The notes below the pieces were generated by a model. That model worked only from the letters and a program-made list of their open reading frames with translations. It did not search any database and was not told the DNA's origin. 21,673 bases of DNA from positions 1 to 21,673 of the IMG/VR virus record IMGVR_UViG_3300017743_002173; one strand, written 5' to 3'. Source of the DNA: a virus. Of this stretch, positions 8,615-15,388 are shown piece by piece. How positions within the stretch are numbered: the first letter of the stretch is position 1; the number at the start of each line of letters is the position of its first letter. The position numbers and the translations under genes were made by a program.

Positions 8615-9172
8615 ATGAAAGAACTAAAATTAATACCACCATCTGATCCAAGAGTACAACACGCAATAGCACCATTTACAAATGAGATGTTAAAAGATGA
8701 GGGTTTTGAAACTAGAAAAGAATTGGCTGACTCGATGTATGATTGTATGTCAAAGTTTGGTGGTATAGGTTTAACTTGTAATCAAGTTGGTCTTCCGTTT
8801 AATATGTTTGTATTAGGTAACCACCCTCAAATAGAAAATGGTTTGAAAATGACTTGTTTTAATCCTATGATTGTTTCAGCTAGTGATGAAACCATTATGA
8901 TGAAAGAGGGTTGTTTAACATTTCCTTTTGTCTTTTTAAATATTACAAGACCAAGAAAAGTTGTAGTAAAGTATGAAGACGAGAATGGTGATTTACAAGA
9001 AGGCCATTTAGATGGTATTATGAGTAGAATATTCCAACATGAAACAGATCACATTTTAGGAAGAACATTTACTGAACACGTTTCTAAGATGAAGTTAGAT
9101 AGAGCCTATAAAAAGGCAGAGAAAGATATGACTAGATATAAAAAGGCTGTGAAAGAACATGGAAGAAATTAG
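8615..9172 (+). CDS. def: Peptide deformylase
   Basis: A 185-residue peptide deformylase, which removes the formyl group from the initiator Met of new proteins. All three metal-site motifs are intact: GGIGLTCNQVG (49-59, motif GxGxAAxQ with T and C in place of the alanines), EGCLTFP (98-104, Cys100 a metal ligand) and QHETDH (141-146, His142/His146 ligands, Glu143 catalytic). Unlike many phage deformylases, which stop soon after HExDH, this one has about 40 further, strongly basic residues. Phage deformylases are known from marine T4-like phages, where accelerated processing of phage or photosystem proteins has been proposed. It overlaps the next oxygenase by 14 bases. Confidence 0.95.
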   Translation: MKELKLIPPSDPRVQHAIAPFTNEMLKDEGFETRKELADSMYDCMSKFGGIGLTCNQVGLPFNMFVLGNHPQIENGLKMTCFNPMIVSASDETIMMKEGCLTFPFVFLNITRPRKVVVKYEDENGDLQEGHLDGIMSRIFQHETDHILGRTFTEHVSKMKLDRAYKKAEKDMTRYKKAVKEHGRN

Positions 9173-9788
9173 AGGCAATAAAAAAATACATTATTTCTGG
9201 CCTCAGGTTTTACAAGAGGAAAATATTGGTGTAAAACAAGAACTATTAGATTATGTAAAAACATTAGAGTATATAAGAGTAAAACAAGACAATGGTAGTG
9301 TTAGCAAAAACCATGATATATTAGATGATGAAATATTTAAAGAACTAAAAGAAACAATTATAGACCGTACAAAGTTTTATTTACAAGACCTCTATTCACA
9401 AAATCCTTTTGAATTAGAAATTATTGCCAGCTGGGTTATGAAACATAAAAAAGGTGATTTTGCACAGGCACATTATCATCACAATAGTTATATGAGTGGT
9501 GTTTATTACTTACAATCAGACGAAAAATCAGGTAAAATAAATTTTATCAAAAATGACCAAGAAGATAAATTAAGTCCTACAATAAAACCAGATGTTTATC
9601 GTTGGAATGATATTAACGGTGCAATACACTGGTCAAAGGTTACACCTGGCAATTTACTTATATTTCCTTCAAGGCTTGTACATGACACAGATACAAACGA
9701 ATCAGATATGAATAGATATTGTTTAGCATGGAATATCATGCCTAAGGGTAAAATAGGCGAAAAAGATCATAAATGGCATATAAAATAA
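9159..9788 (+). CDS. Putative 2OG-Fe(II) oxygenase (fifth of five; TIGR02466-like)
   Basis: A 209-residue protein of the same type as the product of 6901-7485. ASWVMKHKKGDFAQAHYHHNSYMSGVYYLQ carries His105 and His107 (HxH) as proximal ligands. TPGNLLIFPSRLVHDTDTN gives distal His175, and NRYCLAWNIMP gives Arg186. The N-terminal start of the domain (KKIHYFWPQVLQEENI) fits the family, in which a short strand is followed by a helical region. It is the last gene of the long operon; a promoter for the next gene lies 8 bases after its stop. Confidence 0.87.
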   Translation: MEEIRGNKKIHYFWPQVLQEENIGVKQELLDYVKTLEYIRVKQDNGSVSKNHDILDDEIFKELKETIIDRTKFYLQDLYSQNPFELEIIASWVMKHKKGDFAQAHYHHNSYMSGVYYLQSDEKSGKINFIKNDQEDKLSPTIKPDVYRWNDINGAIHWSKVTPGNLLIFPSRLVHDTDTNESDMNRYCLAWNIMPKGKIGEKDHKWHIK

Positions 9789-9795
9789 CACACCA

Positions 9796-9824
9796 TTGAC
9801 TTTTTAAATCACTTGTGATATATT
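9796..9824 (+). promoter_or_regulatory. Sigma70-type promoter of the DruA-like gene
   Basis: TTGACT (9796-9801), a 17-base spacer, TATATT (9819-9824). The 12 bases CACTTGTGATAT (9810-9821) are identical to those spanning the -10 of the promoter at 16184, at the same distance from ATTGACTTTTT. The predicted start (about 9831) coincides with the ATG of the next gene, so no room is left for an SD. Confidence 0.7.
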
Positions 9825-9830
9825 AATACT

Positions 9831-11129
9831 ATGGGATATTCGTGGAATAAAGATATGACAATTGATGACCAATGGCAGAGTTGGCAAGACAATACAGATT
9901 TAACTAAAATACCAGACATAGATACAGATACACTAAAAGAAACAATCATTAAAGATTTGACCTTTGTATCTGCTATGACAGTACAAGAATATACGCTTTA
10001 TCAAAAATTTCAGGAAGTAAAGTTTAGATACCCTACAGCAGAAACAAATAGTTTCTTTGATGATAAGCCTGCTATGGTAAGACCAGATCAGGCCACAGTT
10101 ATACAAGAAGTAAAGAATAACTTTTGGTTACCTGAAGACCCCGAAGAATATCAAAACTTACAACCAGAATTAATTTGGACAGATGGTGCTGAGGTACAAT
10201 CACATACAAATGCCAAAGGCAGTGAAATCTGGAATGCATTAAGAACATTTTTATCTACCATGAAAAACAATAGTAATATTGGTAGAAATCTAAACTTTTT
10301 AGTTAGAGATAAAGTAACACAAAAATACTTAGGCGTTATTTGTATGAGTAGTGATTTCTTAGACCTTACACCAAGGGACGAATATATTGGTTGGGAAAGA
10401 GAAGCTAAAACTCAGAGAATGATTAATCATACTTGCATTGGTAGTACAATTGTACCTATACAACCACTTGGTTATAATCTAGTAGGTGGTAAATTACTTG
10501 CGTTATTATGTTTATCAGATACAGTAGAGAAAACATGGGAACACCAATACAAAGATAAATTAGTTGGTGTTACAACTACAAGTTTATATGGTAAAACTAA
10601 AGTAATACCATTATCACAATACGATAGATTAAAGAACTGGAAGAAAATGGGTTGGACAGCTGGTTCAGTTTCATACGAACCAGAAAAAACAACTAATACT
10701 ATGATACAACAATGGTTGATGAAAAATCATACATACAAATACTTTGAATGGTACGTTGCAAAGAAACCTAGTGGCCAACCACATAAGAGAGATCATAGAA
10801 ATAGAAGCAGAGCATTTACATATAGTAAACTAGGTGTTGATAAGAAGCTACAAAAGTCTGAACACGCTAGAGGTATATACTTTGGTGAACTATATGAGAA
10901 TACTAATCAATTTTTAAGAGAAGAAATTAAAGAAGATAAACTAATAAGAAAATTTGACAACTCAGTAGAAGCGTTAACTGATTTGTGGAAGAATAAGTAT
11001 GCTAGAAAAAGACTAGCCAGTTTAAAGAAACAAGATAGAGTATCAAAAGAAACACACTTTTACGATGATATTATATATTTAAATTGGGAAGAGTGTAAGA
11101 ATAAGTACTTACAGGACGTTGGAAGATAG
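9831..11129 (+). CDS. DruA/DUF4338-like protein
   Basis: A 432-residue protein without obvious membrane segments. The centre (about residues 160-290) resembles DUF4338, the domain of DruA from the Druantia anti-phage system. NLNFLVRDKVTQKYLGVICM is followed by PRDEYIGWERE. Next come INHTCIGSTIVPIQPLGYNLVGGKLLALL, then a Trp-containing helix (VEKTWEHQYKDKLVGVTTTSLYG) and finally LKNWKKMGWTAG. Its first 120 residues and its basic C-terminus are phage-specific as far as I can tell. I base this on motif order remembered for the family, not on a search. DruA-like genes in phages have no established role; inter-phage exclusion or DNA processing are guesses. The gene has its own promoter, and the ATG sits at the predicted transcription start. 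Met9 is an alternative start with a weak upstream GGA. Confidence 0.62.
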   Translation: MGYSWNKDMTIDDQWQSWQDNTDLTKIPDIDTDTLKETIIKDLTFVSAMTVQEYTLYQKFQEVKFRYPTAETNSFFDDKPAMVRPDQATVIQEVKNNFWLPEDPEEYQNLQPELIWTDGAEVQSHTNAKGSEIWNALRTFLSTMKNNSNIGRNLNFLVRDKVTQKYLGVICMSSDFLDLTPRDEYIGWEREAKTQRMINHTCIGSTIVPIQPLGYNLVGGKLLALLCLSDTVEKTWEHQYKDKLVGVTTTSLYGKTKVIPLSQYDRLKNWKKMGWTAGSVSYEPEKTTNTMIQQWLMKNHTYKYFEWYVAKKPSGQPHKRDHRNRSRAFTYSKLGVDKKLQKSEHARGIYFGELYENTNQFLREEIKEDKLIRKFDNSVEALTDLWKNKYARKRLASLKKQDRVSKETHFYDDIIYLNWEECKNKYLQDVGR

Positions 11130-11199
11130 TCGATTCGCTACAAAAAATGACTAAAAAGAACAAAATAAGAACAAATATAGTCAAAAAACCCTTGTTTTC

Positions 11200-11264
11200 C
11201 AACGAAAAATAAACGCTTGACATTTACGATCTTTTCCTTTAGGATGGATCTATATTATGAAAAA
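11200..11264 (+). repeat. Upstream regulatory element, copy 1 (before vWA gene)
   Basis: The stretch from CAACGAAAAATAAA through TTTCCTTTAGGATGG to ATGAAAAA is repeated at 13540-13603 with one single-base length difference. The identical blocks are CAACGAAAAATAAA, TTG.CA, and TTTCCTTTAGGATGG. It includes a promoter and the first possible start codon. Reading frames differ between the copies, so it is conserved as DNA or RNA and not as peptide. Confidence 0.75.
11217..11245 (+). promoter_or_regulatory. Promoter of the metalloprotease-like/vWA gene
   Basis: TTGACA (11217-11222), a 17-base spacer, TAGGAT (11240-11245; weak -10). A start near 11252 would give a ~23-nt leader to the ATG at 11275 with AAAAAGGA as SD. 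The same arrangement recurs at 13557. Confidence 0.6.
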
Positions 11265-11274
11265 GGACACACTT

Positions 11275-13515
11275 ATGAATTTAGATGTAAAATCTAATCT
11301 TGCAAAATTACTTGCTACAGAAAATATTACAATTCAACATGATAATGTTAAGACAGCTTCTTTCGATGTAAAGAATAGAGTACTTACATTACCTATATTC
11401 AAACAACAATCTGGTGACGTTACTGATATGTTAATAGCACATGAATGTGCTCACGCATTATGGACTCCTTATAAAGAATGGGAAGGCATTACTGATCCTG
11501 AATTAAGATCATATGTTAACGTATTAGAAGATTGTAGAATTGACTTATTAATTCAAGCAAAATATCCAGGTACTGTTAGAAATTACTTGAATGGTTTTGA
11601 TATACTAGAAAAAAAAGATTTCTTTGGTCTATTTGGTAAAGATATTAATAAAGACCTTATGATTATTGATAAGATCAATCTAAGATCAAAATCATTACAA
11701 AGATTACCATTTGGTTGGTCTGAACAAGATAAACAATGGTTAGCTAAAGTTGACACAATGAAAACTTTTGATGATGTACTTACTCTTGCAAAAGAAATAT
11801 TAGATTGGCAAAAACAACAAGTTGAAGAAATGAGAAAGTTACCTGATTTTGACAATCATGTAATTGCAAAAAATTATGAACTATCTGATGATGAAGACGA
11901 AGACGAGTCAGATACAGAATCACAAGAAGACGGTAACTCTGAGGGTAATAGTGAAGAACAAAATAACTTCTCTAATGAAGAAGCTGATGATGAAAAAGAT
12001 AGTAATCAATCAGGTGCCTCTGAAAAATCAGATGAGAAAAAAGAAGAAGCTAAGTCTGAGGGTGTTGCTCAACAATATGGTTCAGGTTCAGGCGGTGACG
12101 CAACTCAAAGAAAATTATTAAAAGCAGTTACAGATGATTCATATACTCAAAAATCTGAAGAGTTATTAGATGATAAGTCCAAAGGATTTGCTTATGGTAA
12201 TTTACCAGAACCAAACTTAAAAGATATTACATCTTACAAAGAATTTCTAAAGACTTTTGCAACTCATAAATCAAAACAAAATTATGGTAACTATGATGTA
12301 TGGTTAAGAGATACCTTTAAAAGATTTAAAAAAGATAACAAGAAAACTGTTAACTATCTAGTTAAAGAGTTTGAAATGAAAAAGTCTGCTCAAGCATATA
12401 AAAGAGCTAGTCAGGATAAGACAGGTATTATTGATCCTTTAAAATTACCTTCTTACAAATATTCAGATGATATCTTTAAAAGATTAACTATCATTCCTGA
12501 TGGTAAAAACCATGGTATGATGATGTTACTAGATTGGTCTGGTTCAATGTCTGATACTCTAATGCATACAGTTGAACAATTGTTAAACTTAGTTGAGTTT
12601 GTAAGAAAGGTTAATATACCTTTTGAAGTTTACTTCTTTACTAGTGAGAGAAAATATTGGGCGTCTAATGAAACTACTGAAACAAAATCATTTAATCACA
12701 AAGACGGTGATTGGAGATTTGAAGACTTTAATTTAGTAAACTGTTTTAGCCACAGAATGACTAAAAAAGAATTTGAATTAGCTGGTATGTATATGTACCA
12801 CATGGCATTTTATTACAACGCTAGTTATGTTTATCACAAACATATGGATAGCGATATGTGGATGGCAAGAAATGAAAGTTACGGTATACCTGGTGAGTTT
12901 TACTTAGGTAATACTCCATTAAACGAAGCACTTGTATTTTGTAATAAGTTAATACCAATGTTTAAAGAGAAATATGGTATAGAGAAAATGTCATTTATTA
13001 CTTTAACAGATGGTGGTGCCAATTCATTCAGACATACTATCGTAGATAAAAACGACCAGTATGGTACAAAACAAGATTACGATAAAACAGCTATCATACA
13101 ATCTGGTAAAAAGAAAATGGTACTAGAAGGTTATGGTGACTTAACTAACAAACTGTTAAGATTTCTAAGAACTTCATACGATCTTAACAATATTGGTTTC
13201 TATATTCTTAAAAGAGTTAGAAAATGGGATATTGAAAAGCATATGCCTGGAAAAGATTATATGCAACGTGAACAACAGTATATAAAAGCAAGAAAACAAT
13301 TTACTAAAGACAAGGCATTGGCAGTAAACAAAGAAGGATACAATAAGTACTTCTTACTTGATGGTAAAAAACTGAAAGTAGAGAATTTTGATCTATCTCA
13401 GGCTACTGTTAAGAAAGGAACTTCTAGTGAATTAAAGCGAATCTTCGCTGGTTCTATGAAGAATCGACTAGTTTCCAGAGTGATTTTAAGCAAGTTTATC
13501 GAGGAGGTTGCATAA
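11275..13515 (+). CDS. CobT-like protein: zinc-metalloprotease-like domain plus vWA domain
   Basis: About 746 residues. The N-terminal domain has a gluzincin-type HECAHALW (HExxH, codons at 11440-11454) followed about 25 residues later by NVLEDCRID, whose Glu is a likely third zinc ligand. A long Asp/Glu/Ser-rich linker follows (about 11877-12070). The C-terminal vWA domain carries an intact MIDAS start, LLDWSGSMSD (Asp codon at 12532), and a later TLTDGG. This architecture matches CobT-like partners of MoxR/CobS AAA+ ATPases, and a CobS-like ATPase follows directly. In cobaltochelatase, CobS and CobT work together, but no CobN is seen here, so a remodelling or chaperone role is more likely than cobalamin synthesis. 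I prefer the ATG at 11275 (SD AAAAAGGA, 7-base spacing); 11257 in the same frame is possible but leaves almost no leader. Confidence 0.87.
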   Translation: MNLDVKSNLAKLLATENITIQHDNVKTASFDVKNRVLTLPIFKQQSGDVTDMLIAHECAHALWTPYKEWEGITDPELRSYVNVLEDCRIDLLIQAKYPGTVRNYLNGFDILEKKDFFGLFGKDINKDLMIIDKINLRSKSLQRLPFGWSEQDKQWLAKVDTMKTFDDVLTLAKEILDWQKQQVEEMRKLPDFDNHVIAKNYELSDDEDEDESDTESQEDGNSEGNSEEQNNFSNEEADDEKDSNQSGASEKSDEKKEEAKSEGVAQQYGSGSGGDATQRKLLKAVTDDSYTQKSEELLDDKSKGFAYGNLPEPNLKDITSYKEFLKTFATHKSKQNYGNYDVWLRDTFKRFKKDNKKTVNYLVKEFEMKKSAQAYKRASQDKTGIIDPLKLPSYKYSDDIFKRLTIIPDGKNHGMMMLLDWSGSMSDTLMHTVEQLLNLVEFVRKVNIPFEVYFFTSERKYWASNETTETKSFNHKDGDWRFEDFNLVNCFSHRMTKKEFELAGMYMYHMAFYYNASYVYHKHMDSDMWMARNESYGIPGEFYLGNTPLNEALVFCNKLIPMFKEKYGIEKMSFITLTDGGANSFRHTIVDKNDQYGTKQDYDKTAIIQSGKKKMVLEGYGDLTNKLLRFLRTSYDLNNIGFYILKRVRKWDIEKHMPGKDYMQREQQYIKARKQFTKDKALAVNKEGYNKYFLLDGKKLKVENFDLSQATVKKGTSSELKRIFAGSMKNRLVSRVILSKFIEEVA

Positions 13516-13595
13516 TGAGAGGCGGAAACCCTTACCTGGCAACGAAAAATAAAGGGTTGCCAAATGCGAATCTTTCCTTTAGGATGGTATTATAA
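13515..13595 (+). CDS. Possible 26-residue small ORF between the vWA and AAA+ genes
   Basis: The ATG at 13515 overlaps the vWA stop codon (TAATG) and is preceded by GAGGAGG (13501-13507) at good SD spacing. The ORF ends with TAA at 13593-13595, directly before the ATG at 13596. The SD also encodes Glu-Glu of the upstream protein, so it may be chance. The ORF covers the duplicated regulatory element, whose frame is not conserved in copy 1. It could be a translational link between the two cistrons or no gene at all. Confidence 0.25.
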   Translation: MRGGNPYLATKNKGLPNANLSFRMVL

Positions 13596-13603
13596 ATGAA
13601 AAA
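13540..13603 (+). repeat. Upstream regulatory element, copy 2 (before AAA+ gene)
   Basis: Second copy of the element at 11200-11264, with CAACGAAAAATAAA, a TTGCCA -35 and TTTCCTTTAGGATGG conserved, followed by ATGAAAAAG. Both copies precede the two genes of one functional pair. Confidence 0.75.
13557..13585 (+). promoter_or_regulatory. Promoter of the CobS-like gene
   Basis: TTGCCA (13557-13562), a 17-base spacer, TAGGAT (13580-13585). Weaker than the copy-1 promoter at one -35 base. A start near 13592 leaves a short leader with AAAGGA before the ATG at 13620. Confidence 0.5.
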
Positions 13604-13619
13604 GAAAGGACATTACACT

Positions 13620-14840
13620 ATGTTAAACACTAAACAACAAGAATTCGTTGATTATGCTGTTAGTAAGTATAACACAAACGAATTGACGGTTTCTGAACTA
13701 AAAGAAGCCAACAAACATTTTGGTTGCAAGTATGCACCTCAATGGTTGATTAAAAATGCCGATTATAAAATCGGTAAATCATTATTCAAATTACCTGTAG
13801 AAGCTTCAGATGTTTCTACTGTAAAAACTGAATCAAAATCTGGTACTGCCGAAAAACTTATGACTAAGGCACCAGAGGTTGAAACTAAAAGCGAAGCTGC
13901 TTATATTGTTTCATCACTTACTGGTAACATCGTACCTAAAAAAGATCCAGTTTTCGTATCTTTTGGTAATTATCCTGATGTAAAATCAATTATCAAATCT
14001 AATATGTTCTACCCTATCTTTATTACTGGTTTATCTGGTAATGGTAAGACTATGGGTGTTACTCAAGCTTGTGCTGAGAACAAAAGAGAACTTATCAGAG
14101 TTAATATTACAATCGAAACCGATGAAGACGATTTACTCGGTGGTTACAGACTTAAAGACGGTCAAACTGTTTGGCAGAATGGTCCTGTAATCGAAGCAAT
14201 GGAAAGAGGCGCTGTTCTCTTACTTGACGAAATTGACCTTGCTTCTAATAAGATCATGTGTTTACAACCGATCTTAGAAGGATCTGGTGTCTTTGTTAAA
14301 AAGATTAACAGATTTGTAAAACCAGCCGATGGTTTCAATGTTGTTGCTACTGCCAATACTAAAGGTCAAGGTAGTGATGACGGTAAGTTTATCGGTACTA
14401 ATGTACTTAACGAAGCGTTCTTGGAAAGATTTCCAATTACTTTCGAACAAAAGTATCCATCTGTGAGTGTTGAGGAAAAGATCCTTGTAAACACTCTTAA
14501 AAAGTCCGGTTTAGCCGATAAAGACTTTTGTAAAAAGTTGGTTACTTGGGCTGATGTAATCAGAAAAACCTACTTCGATGGTGGTGTTGATGAGATTATA
14601 TCAACAAGAAGATTAGTCCATATCATCCAAGCTTTTTCAATCTTTAGAAAAAAGATTAAAGCGATTGAAGTCTGTACTAACAGATTTGACGATGATACAA
14701 AGAATTCATTTATGGAATTATATTCTAAAGTTGACGGCGGTGCTTCAGCGGAAGAGATTGCTGAACAACAAAGACAATCGGATATATCTTCACAAGTGGA
14801 CGACAATGATAGTGAGTCAGATGACCAAGACGTTATCTAA
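13620..14840 (+). CDS. cobS: CobS/MoxR-type AAA+ ATPase
   Basis: About 406 residues. An N-terminal region of about 120 residues includes a helical, possibly DNA- or partner-binding segment (LTVSELKEANKHFGCKYAPQWLIKN). The AAA+ module follows. Walker A is GLSGNGKT (14028-14051), Walker B is VLLLDEID, and the sensor-1-like segment is FNVVATANT. ERFPITFEQ and STRRLVHII fit the arginine-finger and sensor-2 regions of the MoxR/CobS clade. Genes of this type are annotated cobS in cyanophages. The C-terminus is acidic (DDNDSESDDQD), which may help docking to the vWA partner encoded just upstream. I prefer the ATG at 13620 (SD AAAGGA, 9-base spacing); the in-frame ATG at 13596 abuts the small ORF stop. 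A strong terminator follows. Confidence 0.88.
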   Translation: MLNTKQQEFVDYAVSKYNTNELTVSELKEANKHFGCKYAPQWLIKNADYKIGKSLFKLPVEASDVSTVKTESKSGTAEKLMTKAPEVETKSEAAYIVSSLTGNIVPKKDPVFVSFGNYPDVKSIIKSNMFYPIFITGLSGNGKTMGVTQACAENKRELIRVNITIETDEDDLLGGYRLKDGQTVWQNGPVIEAMERGAVLLLDEIDLASNKIMCLQPILEGSGVFVKKINRFVKPADGFNVVATANTKGQGSDDGKFIGTNVLNEAFLERFPITFEQKYPSVSVEEKILVNTLKKSGLADKDFCKKLVTWADVIRKTYFDGGVDEIISTRRLVHIIQAFSIFRKKIKAIEVCTNRFDDDTKNSFMELYSKVDGGASAEEIAEQQRQSDISSQVDDNDSESDDQDVI

Positions 14841-14865
14841 ATCTATCAAACATAGTGTAGTCCTT

Positions 14866-14894
14866 GGTGGAGGGGTAGTGCCCTCCACCTTTTT
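14866..14894 (+). terminator. Intrinsic terminator after the CobS-like gene
   Basis: A perfect 9-bp stem, GGTGGAGGG (14866-14874) / CCCTCCACC (14881-14889), with a 6-base loop and five Ts (14890-14894). It lies 25 bases after the stop and is among the most GC-rich stretches of the window. It separates the vWA/AAA+ unit from the bS21 gene. Confidence 0.93.
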
Positions 14895-14937
14895 ACTACA
14901 TTCAACAACCAAAAACCTTGGAAAGGAGGTGAGTTAA

Positions 14938-15147
14938 TTGAGTATAACTGTTAAAGTTAGAAATGGTAATTTGGAACAGGCCATGCGTGTACTAAAAAGA
15001 AAGGTACAAAAGGAAGGCATTGTAAAAGAGTTAAGGGAAAGACAATATTACAGTAAACCCTCTCATGTTAAAAGAGAAAAAAAGAAGGCTGCCATAAAGA
15101 ACTATTTAAAGAAAAAACGTAAAGAAGCTAGATTAGAGGGTAGATAG
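14938..15147 (+). CDS. rpsU: Ribosomal protein bS21
   Basis: A 69-residue, highly basic homologue of the small-subunit protein bS21, which sits near the anti-SD end of 16S rRNA. ITVKVRNGNLEQAMRVLKRKVQKEGI, ELRERQYYSKPS and a Lys/Arg-rich helical tail match the family over its full length. The start is TTG at 14938, fixed by the strongest SD in the window, AAGGAGGTGA, ending 5 bases upstream. A TTG start with a full-length SD is unusual beside neighbours that mostly have weak or no SD, and could make its translation depend on ribosome bS21 content. bS21 is one of the ribosomal proteins known from phages, including SAR11 phages. Incorporation into host ribosomes to favour phage mRNA is the usual hypothesis. 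Confidence 0.93.
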   Translation: MSITVKVRNGNLEQAMRVLKRKVQKEGIVKELRERQYYSKPSHVKREKKKAAIKNYLKKKRKEARLEGR

Positions 15148-15168
15148 AGTTTATATATAATTATACTA

Positions 15169-15385
15169 GGCTGTTCGTAAGACCTGGTGTAGCCGAAGAC
15201 TAAATGATCTCGGTGTCGCTGGAGTTGGTGGATCTCCGTAAAAAATACCACCACTAGTTTTGTCGGAGTTTGGCGAGAGTTTAAAACCGACTATGTTTTT
15301 GGCACTTGCGCCTGGTTTCAGTAAAAAACTAAAGCTGCGGATCTCTTTGGTAGTTTAAGACCCTAAACCGAAACTACCATTTTTT
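15169..15385 (+). ncRNA. Structured RNA of unknown family: leader attenuator or independent sRNA
   Basis: This 217-base non-coding stretch is clearly richer in G than its surroundings and dense in complementary pairs: GGCT/AGCC (15169-15194), TGGTGG/CCACCA (15226-15253), GTCGG/CCGAC (15262-15291) and GGC/GCC (15301-15312). It ends in a terminator hairpin (15348-15385). GATCTC occurs three times (15206, 15231, 15340), and GGA four times, partly in unpaired segments. AAACTA (15326-15331) is complementary to TAGTTT in the 5' arm of the terminator, so an antiterminator is possible. The membrane-protein ATG is 4 bases after the T-run, which favours an attenuating leader; an sRNA processed from or started after rpsU is the alternative. 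A possible -10 (TATACT, 15162-15167) has no matching -35. I do not recognise the family. Confidence 0.6.
15348..15385 (+). terminator. Intrinsic terminator directly before the membrane-protein start
   Basis: A 9-bp perfect stem, TGGTAGTTT (15348-15356) / AAACTACCA (15371-15379), a 14-base loop and six Ts (15380-15385). The next ORF starts at 15389. The 5' arm can instead pair with AAACTA at 15326-15331 plus AAG/CTT (15332-15334/15345-15347), a mutually exclusive fold. Confidence 0.88.
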
Positions 15386-15388
15386 ATT

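Noticed and set aside
11147-11212. 22-codon ORF in the gap before the vWA gene (MTKKNKIRTNIV...)
   Set aside because: No SD, low-complexity lysine-rich content, and it overlaps the conserved regulatory element out of frame.
11251-11256. TATATT just before the ATG at 11257 as a -10 box
   Set aside because: It would be 28 bases from TTGACA; TAGGAT at 11240 has the correct 17-base spacing and is conserved in the second copy.
11864-12121. Second-frame ORF inside the vWA gene
   Set aside because: Product of the acidic repeat-rich linker read in another frame; highly biased composition and no independent start signal.
14938-15147. Bacteroidetes host suggested by the strong-SD rpsU
   Set aside because: Promoters here follow TTGACA/TATAAT and not the TTG/TAnnTTTG pattern of that phylum, and several other genes use SDs.
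15169-15385. tmRNA, RNase P RNA or 6S RNA
   Set aside because: No tRNA-like ends or tag ORF, no conserved RNase P core, and no single long bulged rod as in 6S RNA.
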